64,000 nucleotides of DNA from Ensifer adhaerens (GTDB taxonomy: Bacteria > Pseudomonadota > Alphaproteobacteria > Rhizobiales > Rhizobiaceae), in contig NZ_CP015880.1 of assembly GCF_000697965.2 (NCBI RefSeq), positions 496,001 to 560,000 of the forward strand. Direction: 5' to 3'. The notes under the pieces were generated by a model, which saw only the letters and a program-made list of their open reading frames with translations, made no database searches and was not told the origin of the DNA. The position numbers were made by a program, and so were the translations under genes. Shown one piece after another: positions 56,812-64,000 of this stretch; position 1 is the first letter of the stretch; each line of letters opens with the position of its first letter.

Positions 56812-59028
56812 GTGATCCTAAAGACTGCAACGGCAAGAAACATGTTCGCCATCGTGATGACCGGCCTGTTGACCTCCATGGTCACCGCCGCCGTCGTCTT
56901 CTGGCTCTCCTATCAGCAATTGCGCGAGCGCAGCATCGCCGAAATGACCAATGCCGCATCCGCAAGCGCGCGCAGCGTCGAGACGAAGTTTGCCGAGGCA
57001 AAGACGCTCGCAAACAACATCCGCTCCGCGCTCTATGCGGTAAAGGGCACCGGCGAGCCGTCGCGCGCCGAAATCGAAACCCTGATGAAACGCTGGATCG
57101 TCGACAATCCGCTTGCCGTCGGCATGAGCACCGGCTGGGAGCCGAACGCCTTCGACGGCAAGGACGCCGAATTCGTCGGCAAGCCGGGCCATGACGCGAC
57201 CGGCCGCTTCGTTCCCTATATCGCCCGCTCCGGCGACAAGGTGATCCACGAGGCGCTCGCCGATTATGACAAGCCGGGTCCCGGCGACTACTACCAGATC
57301 CCGAAGAAGACCGGCCTCGACATGGTCACCGAGCCTTATGTCTACCCGATCAACGGCAAGGACGTGCTGATGACCTCGATCATGGTGCCGCTGAAGAAGG
57401 ACGGCGCCTTCATCGGTGTGGTCGGCGTCGACATGGCGCTCGGCGAACTCTCGACCGAACTCGCCAAACTGAAGCCCTTCGGCACCGGTTTCGTCTCATT
57501 GCTCAGCAAAGATGGCAGCATCATCAGCCATCCGGATGCCAAGGTCCTCGGCAAGGTGCTGAAAGACACGCCGCTCGCGGGTGAGGGGTGGGGTGACCTC
57601 CTGAGCCACACCGGCCAGGCCTTCGCGCTGAAGCACACGGATGGCAGCGGGCATCTGGCCGTCGCCGTACCGGTCAACCTGCTGCCCGACACCGAATGGT
57701 ACGTCGTGGTCTCGGTGCCCGAAGCCACGGTCTTTGCCGGCCTTTCGCATCTCGCGATGATTTCGATCGCCGTCATTGCCGTTGCCGCCGCGATCATGAT
57801 CATCGTCGGTTGGACACTGGCGAGCCGCTTCCGCAAGCGCGTCGCCAATGTCATCGGCGTCACCGGCCAGATCGCCGCTGGCGAGACCGACGTCGACCTG
57901 TCCGAGGCCGAGCGCAAGGATGAGATCGGGGATCTCGCCCGGTCGCTGCGTGTCCTGCGTGATGCGACGATCGCCAAGATGCAGCTCGAAAGCGAGGCGG
58001 ATGCGAACCGCTCGCTATCGGAACGCGAACGTCTGGAACGCGAAGCGCAGAAGGCGCGCGATGCTGCCGAAGTGCAGCAGGCCGTCGATGGTCTGGCAAC
58101 CGGTCTCGGCCGTCTTGCTGACGGCGATCTGGCCTATCGCATCGACAATCCCTTTGCCGATCGTCTCGATCGCCTGCGCGCCGACTTCAACAACTCGGTC
58201 GCCAAGCTGCACGACACGCTCTGCGCCGTCGGTGCCAATGCCCGCGGCATTGATGCCGGCGCGACGGAAATCCGCTCGGCCGCCGACGATCTCGCCCGCC
58301 GCACGGAGCAGCAGGCAGCCTCGGTCGAAGAGACCGCCGCGGCACTCGAGGAGATCACCACGACGGTCAAGGACTCGGCTCGCCGCGCCGAAGAGGTTGG
58401 TGCGCTGGTCGCCCGCACCCGTGCCGGCGCTGAGAAGTCCGGCGAAGTCGTTGCCAACGCCGTAGACGCGATGCATGCGATCGAGAAGTCCTCGGGCGAG
58501 ATCTCCAATATCATCGGCGTCATCGACGATATCGCCTTCCAGACCAACTTGCTCGCGCTGAATGCCGGCGTCGAGGCGGCCCGTGCCGGTGAAGCCGGCA
58601 AGGGTTTTGCCGTTGTTGCTCAAGAAGTGCGTGAACTCGCCCAGCGCTCGGCACAGGCCGCCAAGGAGATCAAGGCGCTGATCACCACCTCGGGAAACCA
58701 GGTCCGCAACGGCGTGACCTTGGTCGGCGATACCGGCAAGGCACTGGAGACGATCGTTGCCGAAGTTCATGAGATCAACAAGCATGTGAGCGCGATCGTG
58801 ACCGCGACGCGCGAACAGTCCACCGGTCTCCAGGAGATCAACACGGCCGTAAACACCATGGACCAGGGCACGCAACAGAACGCGGCCATGGTCGAGGAAC
58901 AGACGGCGGCAAGCCATGGCCTGGCGTCGGAAGCAGCCTCGCTCAATGCGCTGCTCGCCCAGTTCAACCTCGGAGAAGGGCAGGGCTCTTACGCAGGTGG
59001 GGGTGGATACCGCCGCCGCGCGGCGTGA
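56812..59028 (+). CDS. Methyl-accepting chemotaxis protein 2
   Basis: A 738-residue receptor. Helix 1 (about 10-32, [20 protein letters not shown]), a different Cache-type periplasmic domain (about 35-305, with [19 protein letters not shown]), helix 2 (about 310-332), HAMP, and the shared signalling rod (residues about 392-720). Start GTG 56812 has GGGGAGA before it. The sensory domain differs from that of receptor 1, so the two probably respond to different ligands with one output module. It ends with GYRRRAA as does receptor 1 (RRRAA). Confidence 0.93.
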   Translation: MILKTATARNMFAIVMTGLLTSMVTAAVVFWLSYQQLRERSIAEMTNAASASARSVETKFAEAKTLANNIRSALYAVKGTGEPSRAEIETLMKRWIVDNPLAVGMSTGWEPNAFDGKDAEFVGKPGHDATGRFVPYIARSGDKVIHEALADYDKPGPGDYYQIPKKTGLDMVTEPYVYPINGKDVLMTSIMVPLKKDGAFIGVVGVDMALGELSTELAKLKPFGTGFVSLLSKDGSIISHPDAKVLGKVLKDTPLAGEGWGDLLSHTGQAFALKHTDGSGHLAVAVPVNLLPDTEWYVVVSVPEATVFAGLSHLAMISIAVIAVAAAIMIIVGWTLASRFRKRVANVIGVTGQIAAGETDVDLSEAERKDEIGDLARSLRVLRDATIAKMQLESEADANRSLSERERLEREAQKARDAAEVQQAVDGLATGLGRLADGDLAYRIDNPFADRLDRLRADFNNSVAKLHDTLCAVGANARGIDAGATEIRSAADDLARRTEQQAASVEETAAALEEITTTVKDSARRAEEVGALVARTRAGAEKSGEVVANAVDAMHAIEKSSGEISNIIGVIDDIAFQTNLLALNAGVEAARAGEAGKGFAVVAQEVRELAQRSAQAAKEIKALITTSGNQVRNGVTLVGDTGKALETIVAEVHEINKHVSAIVTATREQSTGLQEINTAVNTMDQGTQQNAAMVEEQTAASHGLASEAASLNALLAQFNLGEGQGSYAGGGGYRRRAA
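57985..58972 (+). repeat. Direct repeat, copy B (shared chemoreceptor signalling module)
   Basis: Second copy of the 988-base module at 55468-56455, same strand, without indels. Confidence 0.9.
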
Positions 59029-59131
59029 CGACGGATCGGCGTCCGCGGGTCATGCTAAGACGAGTGCAAAAACAAGAGGATAGCACGCAAGCGTGAATCA
59101 GTCTGGCAGACGCTTCAAGTCGAACGATAAC

Positions 59132-59156
59132 GAAGGCCCGGGAAACCGGGCCTTTC
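59132..59156. terminator. Terminator shared by chemoreceptor 2 and the convergent methyltransferase gene
   Basis: GAAGGCCCGG (59132-59141), GAAA loop, CCGGGCCTTTC (59146-59156). It lies between the stop of receptor 2 and the stop of the minus-strand gene. Confidence 0.75.
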
Positions 59157-60407
59157 TCATTTCTCCAGCGTGACCACCGCCTCGACATGGGCCGACCAGA
59201 GGAACTGGTCGATCGGCGTCACCGAGGTGATGCGGTACCCGGCGGCAACGAGGATCGAGAGGTCGCGCGCAAGCGTCACTGGATTGCAGGAGACGGCGAC
59301 GACCTTCTTGACGCCGGAGCGGGCGATCTCGTGACACTGCACGTCCGCGCCGGCGCGTGGCGGATCGAAGACGACCGCGTCGAAGACCTTCAGTTCCTGC
59401 GCCATGAGCGGGCGGCGGAAGAGATCACGCTTCTCGATGGTGACGGGCTTGAGCCCCTGCGTGTTGCGAGCCGCCAGATCAAGCGCCTTCAGCGCCTTGT
59501 CTTCGCCTTCGACCGCATGCACCCGCGCCTTGCGGGCGATGCGCAGCGCAAAGGTGCCGCAGCCGGCAAAGAGGTCGGCGACGCGCTTGGACTTGCCGAG
59601 ATGGTCGAGCACCAGCTTCGCCATTGCCTCTTCGGCCTGCGCCGTCGCCTGGGTGAAGCTGCCGGGCGGCGGCGAGACGGAAACACCGCCGAAATCGATG
59701 ACAGGCTTCACCGGCTCGACAATGATCTCGCCATTGAGGCTGACGCGGGCGATGCCGCGCTCACCGAGCACGGCTTCGACCGTGCGGCGGCGCTCGCGGT
59801 CGTCGAGCTTCTTGATGCCATCGACCGAGAGGTCGAGGCCGGAGAGCGTTTCGAGCACGGTGATGCGGAACGGCTCGGCATTGACGGCCATGGCCGCGCC
59901 GACTTTGGCAATGGTGGCGAGCTTCGAGACGATACCCGGGCTCGCGATCGGACATTCCGAGATCGCGACGATATGGTGGCTTTCCGCCTGGTTGAAGCCG
60001 AGAAGCAGATCCTTCTCGGTCTTGCGGGCGGTGAAGACCGCGCGGCGGCGCTGGCCGGGCTCGGCGGTGATGAGCGGCGCCACCTCGGGAGTAAGCCCTT
60101 TCGACTTCAGGGCGGCGATCACCAGATCGCGCTTGAAGCCGTGGTAGAGCGTGTCGGAGGCATGTTGCATCGTGCAGCCGCCGCAGGTGCCGTTGATGCC
60201 GTCCGGCCCGAAGTGCCGACAGTGCGGTTCGACGCGCTCGGGTGAGGCTTCTCTCACCGACATCAGCGTGCCGTGCGATTTGTTGACGGCGAGCGCGACG
60301 CTTTCGCCGGGCAGGGTGAAGGGTGCATAGATCGGCCCGTCAGGACCTTCGGCAATGCCGTCGCCCTGAGCGCCCAGCCGCTTGATGGTGACGGCTTCAG
60401 TGGTCAT
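59157..60407 (-). CDS. 23S rRNA m5U methyltransferase-like (RumA/TrmA family)
   Basis: A 416-residue protein: N-terminal TRAM-like region, an Fe-S cluster set (C63, C75, C78 in CGGCTMQH, plus a Cys in ISECPIASPG), SAM-binding LFAGCGTFALRIA, DPPRAGADVQ and the nucleophile cysteine in VAVSCNPVTLARDL. It methylates C5 of a uridine in rRNA or tRNA; RlmD is the nearest name but I leave the symbol blank. Its start overlaps the tlyA stop (ATGA), so the two are coupled. Confidence 0.88.
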   Translation of the reverse strand: MTTEAVTIKRLGAQGDGIAEGPDGPIYAPFTLPGESVALAVNKSHGTLMSVREASPERVEPHCRHFGPDGINGTCGGCTMQHASDTLYHGFKRDLVIAALKSKGLTPEVAPLITAEPGQRRRAVFTARKTEKDLLLGFNQAESHHIVAISECPIASPGIVSKLATIAKVGAAMAVNAEPFRITVLETLSGLDLSVDGIKKLDDRERRRTVEAVLGERGIARVSLNGEIIVEPVKPVIDFGGVSVSPPPGSFTQATAQAEEAMAKLVLDHLGKSKRVADLFAGCGTFALRIARKARVHAVEGEDKALKALDLAARNTQGLKPVTIEKRDLFRRPLMAQELKVFDAVVFDPPRAGADVQCHEIARSGVKKVVAVSCNPVTLARDLSILVAAGYRITSVTPIDQFLWSAHVEAVVTLEK

Positions 60408-61174
60408 GGCTTCTTGCCTGCCAGCAGGTATTCGACATTGCCGTCGCCGCCGGCAATGGGGGAGGGGATAAGGCCGAGGCTTTGCCAGCCCATGTCCTCG
60501 ACAAGCCAGCGCTCGAGTTCGGCGGCGACATCAGGTGCGCTGTCGGGATCCTTGAGCAGGCCCGCCTTGCTGATGGCGTCGCGGCCCGCCTCGAACTGAG
60601 GCTTCACCAGCAGGATGCAGTACGAACCGGGAAGCGCCATATCGAGTGCCGGCGGCAGCGCGAGCTTGAGCGAGATGAACGAGACGTCCGAGACGACGAA
60701 GGTGACTTCGCGGTCGTCGATGTCCTCCTCGGTCATCGCGCGTGCATTGAGGCCCTCAATGCTGGTGACGCGTTCGTCACCTTCGATGCGCGGATGGATC
60801 TGGCCATGGCCGACATCGATCGCGACCACATGCTCGGCTCCACGCTTCAACAGCACTTCGGTGAAGCCACCGGTCGAGGCGCCGATATCGAGACAGCTTT
60901 CGCCTGCAGGGTCGAGCCCGAAATGATCGAGTGCCGCGACCAGCTTCAGCGCGGCGCGCGAGACATAGTCCTGCGCCGGGTCATCGATGGTGATCGTCAC
61001 GCTCTCGGCAAACATCGACGCTGCCTTGGTGACCGTGCGGCCGTCGACCTTGACGGTCCCGCGCTGGATTGCGTCACGGGCACGCGCGCGGCTTGCGACC
61101 AGCCCCGAGTTCAGCAGCAGCTGATCGAGGCGGACCCGGTTCTTGTGTTCTTCGTTCTGGCGATCTTCTGACAT
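60404..61174 (-). CDS. tlyA: TlyA-family rRNA methyltransferase
   Basis: A 256-residue protein. An S4 RNA-binding domain (RVRLDQLLLNSGLVASRARA, GTVKVDGRTVTKA) is followed by an FtsJ-like domain (CLDIGASTGGFTEVLLKRGA, VSDVSFISLKLALP, KPQFEAG). TlyA 2'-O-methylates ribosomal RNA and is linked to capreomycin sensitivity in mycobacteria; an older name is hemolysin. ATG 61174 (MSEDRQN) is used. Confidence 0.9.
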   Translation of the reverse strand: MSEDRQNEEHKNRVRLDQLLLNSGLVASRARARDAIQRGTVKVDGRTVTKAASMFAESVTITIDDPAQDYVSRAALKLVAALDHFGLDPAGESCLDIGASTGGFTEVLLKRGAEHVVAIDVGHGQIHPRIEGDERVTSIEGLNARAMTEEDIDDREVTFVVSDVSFISLKLALPPALDMALPGSYCILLVKPQFEAGRDAISKAGLLKDPDSAPDVAAELERWLVEDMGWQSLGLIPSPIAGGDGNVEYLLAGKKP

Positions 61175-61259
61175 GTGTTTCTCATGGCGACTTGCCGCCG
61201 CAATGGCAAGCCCCCTGTGCTCGCAGCCATCGAGCCCTTCCTGCAATTCCGTCCGGAAA

Positions 61260-61294
61260 AGCAAAAACCCCGGGGACGAGCCGGGGTTTTTGCT
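61260..61294 (-). terminator. Terminator between dxs and tlyA
   Basis: AGCAAAAACCCCGG (61260-61273) pairs over 14 bases with CCGGGGTTTTTGCT (61281-61294), loop GGACGAG. Its position 18 bases after the dxs stop (minus strand) makes it the dxs terminator. Confidence 0.88.
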
Positions 61295-61312
61295 TGAAGT
61301 CGCACGGAAGCC

Positions 61313-63250
61313 TCAGCCGGCAGCGCCGATGCCGATATCCTGCTTTTGGCCGAGTGCCTTGAAGACGGTCGAGACGATGCCGGCGCGGTCGAGGCCCGCG
61401 GCGGCATACATGGCCTCGGGCTTGGCCTGTTCCATCCAGACGTCGGGCATGACCATCGGACGAACCTTGAGGCCGCCGTCGAGCAGGCCGTCCTCGGCGA
61501 GGAACTGCAGCACGTGGCTGGCAAAGCCGCCGACGGCACCTTCCTCGATGGTGATCAGCACCTCGTGGTTGCGGGCAAGCTCGCGGATGAGGTCATGGTC
61601 CAGCGGCTTGGCAAAGCGCGCATCCGCGACCGTGGTCGAAAGCCCGGCGGCGTCGAGGTCTTCTGCGGCCAGCAGACAGTCGGCAAGGCGCGTTCCGAAG
61701 GAAAGCAGCGCCACCTTGGAGCCCTCCTTGACGATACGGCCCTTGCCGATCTCGAGGATCTGGCCCCGCTCCGGCATCTCGACGCCAACGCCTTCGCCGC
61801 GCGGATAACGGAACGAGATCGGGCCGGCGTCATAGGCAGCAGCCGTGCGCACCATGTGCTTCAGTTCCGCCTCGTCGGCAGCCGCCATCACCACGAAGCC
61901 GGGAAGGGTGGCGAGATAGGTCGTGTCGAACGAGCCCGCATGCGTCGGACCGTCGGCGCCGACGAAACCGGCACGGTCGATCGGGAAGCGCACCGGTAGG
62001 CCTTGGATCGCCACGTCGTGGACCACCTGGTCGTAGCCGCGCTGCAGGAAGGTCGAATAAAGCGCTGCGAACGGCTTGTAGCCTTCGGCGGCAAGGCCGG
62101 CGGCAAAGGTTACGGCGTGCTGCTCGGCAATGCCGACATCGAAGCAGCGCGACGGATGGACCTTGGCGAACTTGTCGAGCCCGGTGCCGGACGGCATGGC
62201 GGCGGTGACGGCGACGATCTTGTCGTCGAAGCCGGCTTCCTGCGTCAGCGCATCGGCGAAAACAGAGGTATAGGCGGGCGCGTTCGGCTTCGCCTTCGCC
62301 TGGGCGCCGGTGATGACGTCGAACTTGTTGACGCCGTGGTACTTGTCGGCGGCAGCTTCCGCCGGCGGATAGCCCTTGCCCTTCTGCGTCACCACATGGA
62401 TCAGCACCGGACCTTTGGCGTTGTCGCGCACGTTGCGCAGCACCGGCAGCAGATGGTCGAAGGAATGCCCGTCGATCGGGCCGATATGGTAGAAGCCCAT
62501 CTCTTCGAAGAGCGTGCCGCCGGTGACGTAGCCGCGGGCATGCTCGACCGCGCGGGTGATCGCCCGGTCGACGGTCTTGCCGAGATAGGCCGTCAGCTTC
62601 TTGCCGACTTCGCGGATGCCCATATAGGTGCGGCCGGAGGCAAGGCGCGCTAGATAGGCGCTCATCGCGCCGGTCGGCGGCGCGATCGACATGTCGTTGT
62701 CATTGAGGATGACGATCAGCCGCGCGTCGAGCGCACCGGCATTGTTCAGCGCCTCATAGGCCATGCCGGCCGAAAGCGCGCCATCACCGATGACGGCGAT
62801 GACATTGCGGTTCTTGCCGTCGAGGTCGGCGGCGACCGCCATGCCGAGGCCGGCGGAAATCGAGGTCGAGGAGTGCGCGGCACCGAAGGGGTCGTATTCG
62901 CTCTCGGCGCGGCGGGTAAAGCCCGAGAGGCCGCCTTCCTGACGCAGCGTGCGGATGCGATCGCGGCGGCCGGTGAGGATCTTGTGCGGATAGCACTGGT
63001 GGCCGACATCGAAGATCAGCCGGTCATGCGGCGTGTTGAAGACCTTGTGGATGGCGATCGTCAGTTCGACGACGCCAAGGCCCGCGCCAAGGTGCCCGCC
63101 GGTACGCGACACCGCGTCGATCATTTCTGCCCGGACTTCTCCGGCAAGCTGCGGCAGATCCTTGTCGTCGACCTTCTTCAGATCGTCGGGATAGGTCACC
63201 TTGTCGAGCAAGGGAGTAGCCGGCATCGGATTGGTTGGCAGTTGTGTCAC
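61313..63250 (-). CDS. dxs: 1-deoxy-D-xylulose-5-phosphate synthase
   Basis: A 645-residue thiamine diphosphate enzyme: [33 protein letters not shown] (the ThDP motif GDG...NN), then [18 protein letters not shown] in the C-terminal transketolase part. It condenses pyruvate and glyceraldehyde-3-phosphate, the first step of the MEP route served by IspE (11911-12822). ATG 63250 is used. A tlyA-type gene lies downstream on the same strand after a terminator. Confidence 0.97.
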   Translation of the reverse strand: MTQLPTNPMPATPLLDKVTYPDDLKKVDDKDLPQLAGEVRAEMIDAVSRTGGHLGAGLGVVELTIAIHKVFNTPHDRLIFDVGHQCYPHKILTGRRDRIRTLRQEGGLSGFTRRAESEYDPFGAAHSSTSISAGLGMAVAADLDGKNRNVIAVIGDGALSAGMAYEALNNAGALDARLIVILNDNDMSIAPPTGAMSAYLARLASGRTYMGIREVGKKLTAYLGKTVDRAITRAVEHARGYVTGGTLFEEMGFYHIGPIDGHSFDHLLPVLRNVRDNAKGPVLIHVVTQKGKGYPPAEAAADKYHGVNKFDVITGAQAKAKPNAPAYTSVFADALTQEAGFDDKIVAVTAAMPSGTGLDKFAKVHPSRCFDVGIAEQHAVTFAAGLAAEGYKPFAALYSTFLQRGYDQVVHDVAIQGLPVRFPIDRAGFVGADGPTHAGSFDTTYLATLPGFVVMAAADEAELKHMVRTAAAYDAGPISFRYPRGEGVGVEMPERGQILEIGKGRIVKEGSKVALLSFGTRLADCLLAAEDLDAAGLSTTVADARFAKPLDHDLIRELARNHEVLITIEEGAVGGFASHVLQFLAEDGLLDGGLKVRPMVMPDVWMEQAKPEAMYAAAGLDRAGIVSTVFKALGQKQDIGIGAAG

Positions 63251-63472
63251 GCTGCATGCCTCATGCGCGCCCCAAAGGTCGGGCGCGCGATAGTTGGTGG
63301 GTACCGTCGAAGCGGCTCTTTAGACGCAATCGTTGCTGAATGCAAAATTAGGCGTTCCTGCGTCGTCAACCAAGAGACTAGCGCATGATTCTGTGAATCG
63401 AAATCGATTCAAGCGCCATGAGGCAATGTTGCGCGGTTTTCCGCATCCATCCTGTGCCACTTTAGGTCGCGG

Positions 63473-64000
63473 TCAGCCCTCGGGCAGCGGAACGAATTCC
63501 TCTTCGTCTCCGGGCACGATGTCGAAGCGTCCGCTGCGCCACTCTTCCTTGGCTTTCTCGATGCGCTCCTTCGAAGACGAAACGAAATTCCACCAGATGT
63601 GGCGGGACGACCCGAGCGCAGCACCCCCGAAGAGCATCACGTGACAACCCTGCGGTCCGGCCGTGACCGTGATCTCGTCGCCGGCACGGAAGACGAGCAG
63701 CTGGTTGTCTGCAAAATGATCGCCGGCAATGATCGCCTCGCCGGAGAGGATATAGAGCGCGCGCTCTTCCCATTGCGCCGCGAAGGGGGCGCTCTTGCCG
63801 GGTGCAATGTTGAGATCGACATAGATCGTGTCGGTGAAGACCGAGACCGGCGACTTCGAGCCCTCGAAGTTGCCGATCACCACCCGCGCCTTGATGCCGT
63901 CGTCGCTCATATGCGGCAGCATGCGTTCTTCGGTATGGCTGAAGATCGGGTCGATTTCTTCCTTGTGATCGGGCAGCGCCAGCCAGGTCTGCAGGCCCGA
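63473..64000 (-). CDS. Pirin family protein, N-terminus cut by the window edge
   Basis: The frame is open to base 64000, so the protein begins outside. Visible 175 residues: GLQTWLALPDHKEEIDPIF, then FTDTIYVDLNIAPG, SGEAIIAGDHFADNQLLVF, and NFVSSSKERIEKAKEEWRSG, the typical C-terminus of bacterial pirins (bicupins). The iron-binding first cupin lies mainly outside the window. Function is variable (quercetinase in E. coli YhhW). Confidence 0.88.
   Translation of the reverse strand, partial: SGLQTWLALPDHKEEIDPIFSHTEERMLPHMSDDGIKARVVIGNFEGSKSPVSVFTDTIYVDLNIAPGKSAPFAAQWEERALYILSGEAIIAGDHFADNQLLVFRAGDEITVTAGPQGCHVMLFGGAALGSSRHIWWNFVSSSKERIEKAKEEWRSGRFDIVPGDEEEFVPLPEG

Overview
The window is high-GC chromosomal DNA of an alphaproteobacterium, almost certainly Rhizobiaceae and most like Sinorhizobium/Ensifer. 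The reasons are: an F0 ATP synthase operon (I-a-c-b'-b) separate from the F1 genes; family proteins typical of rhizobia (BA14K, DUF1217, DUF6101/DUF6656-like, HPE1-like, PA0069-type radical SAM); an EcfG/RpoE2-type promoter; and a RIME-like palindromic repeat. The genus is an inference from gene content. I saw no tRNA or rRNA gene, CRISPR array, phage or insertion sequence.

Layout. 1-5.1 kb: the end of an Mrp ATPase, corA and kup (Mg and K uptake), and an SleB-type cell wall hydrolase. 5.2-8.1 kb: the F0 operon with a readable promoter and a textbook terminator. 8.3-16 kb: rnhB, a radical SAM gene, a small glycosyltransferase-like gene, and minus-strand genes for a TPR protein, IspE and MoaB, then the octaprenyl diphosphate synthase. 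16-19.9 kb: DUF2007, a methyltransferase, an S49 protease, glyQ and a small P-loop kinase. 20-24.3 kb: lemA, an EPSP synthase of unusual type, and a DUF2207 membrane protein; these lie between glyQ and glyS. 26.6-29.6 kb: cupin, DUF523, HPE1-like and purD.

29.7-33.1 kb holds a translationally coupled pair: a PotD/NspS-like periplasmic binding protein and a membrane GGDEF-EAL protein, with no ABC transporter genes. This looks like the NspS-MbaA polyamine sensing system of Vibrio. 33.3-37.6 kb: an Fsr-like MFS exporter divergent from an AraC regulator, MipA/OmpV, UbiA, and a 34-codon gene with a strong ribosome binding site and its own terminator. 37.8-44.5 kb: DUF6101-like, an 824-residue DUF1217 repeat protein, a FAD-linked oxidase, the Sua5/YwlC tRNA modification enzyme and DUF6656-like.

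44.8-47.5 kb: a cobalamin riboswitch with a Shine-Dalgarno-sequestering hairpin, directly upstream of a GbcA/GbcB-type Rieske oxygenase and its reductase. This suggests vitamin B12 control of betaine (or related methylamine) demethylation. 47.5-51.2 kb: a RIME-like repeat, a GH25 lysozyme, a BA14K protein behind an EcfG promoter, a VOC protein and a ZntB-like transporter. 51.4-54.1 kb: acyl-CoA dehydrogenase and enoyl-CoA hydratase behind a MerR/LiuR-like operator. 54.4-59 kb: two tandem chemoreceptors whose signalling halves are near-identical direct repeats. 59-64 kb: an RNA methyltransferase, TlyA, Dxs and a partial pirin.

Two recurring themes are isoprenoid/quinone synthesis (dxs, ispE, octaprenyl diphosphate synthase, ubiA) and environmental sensing (the two chemoreceptors and the polyamine/c-di-GMP pair).
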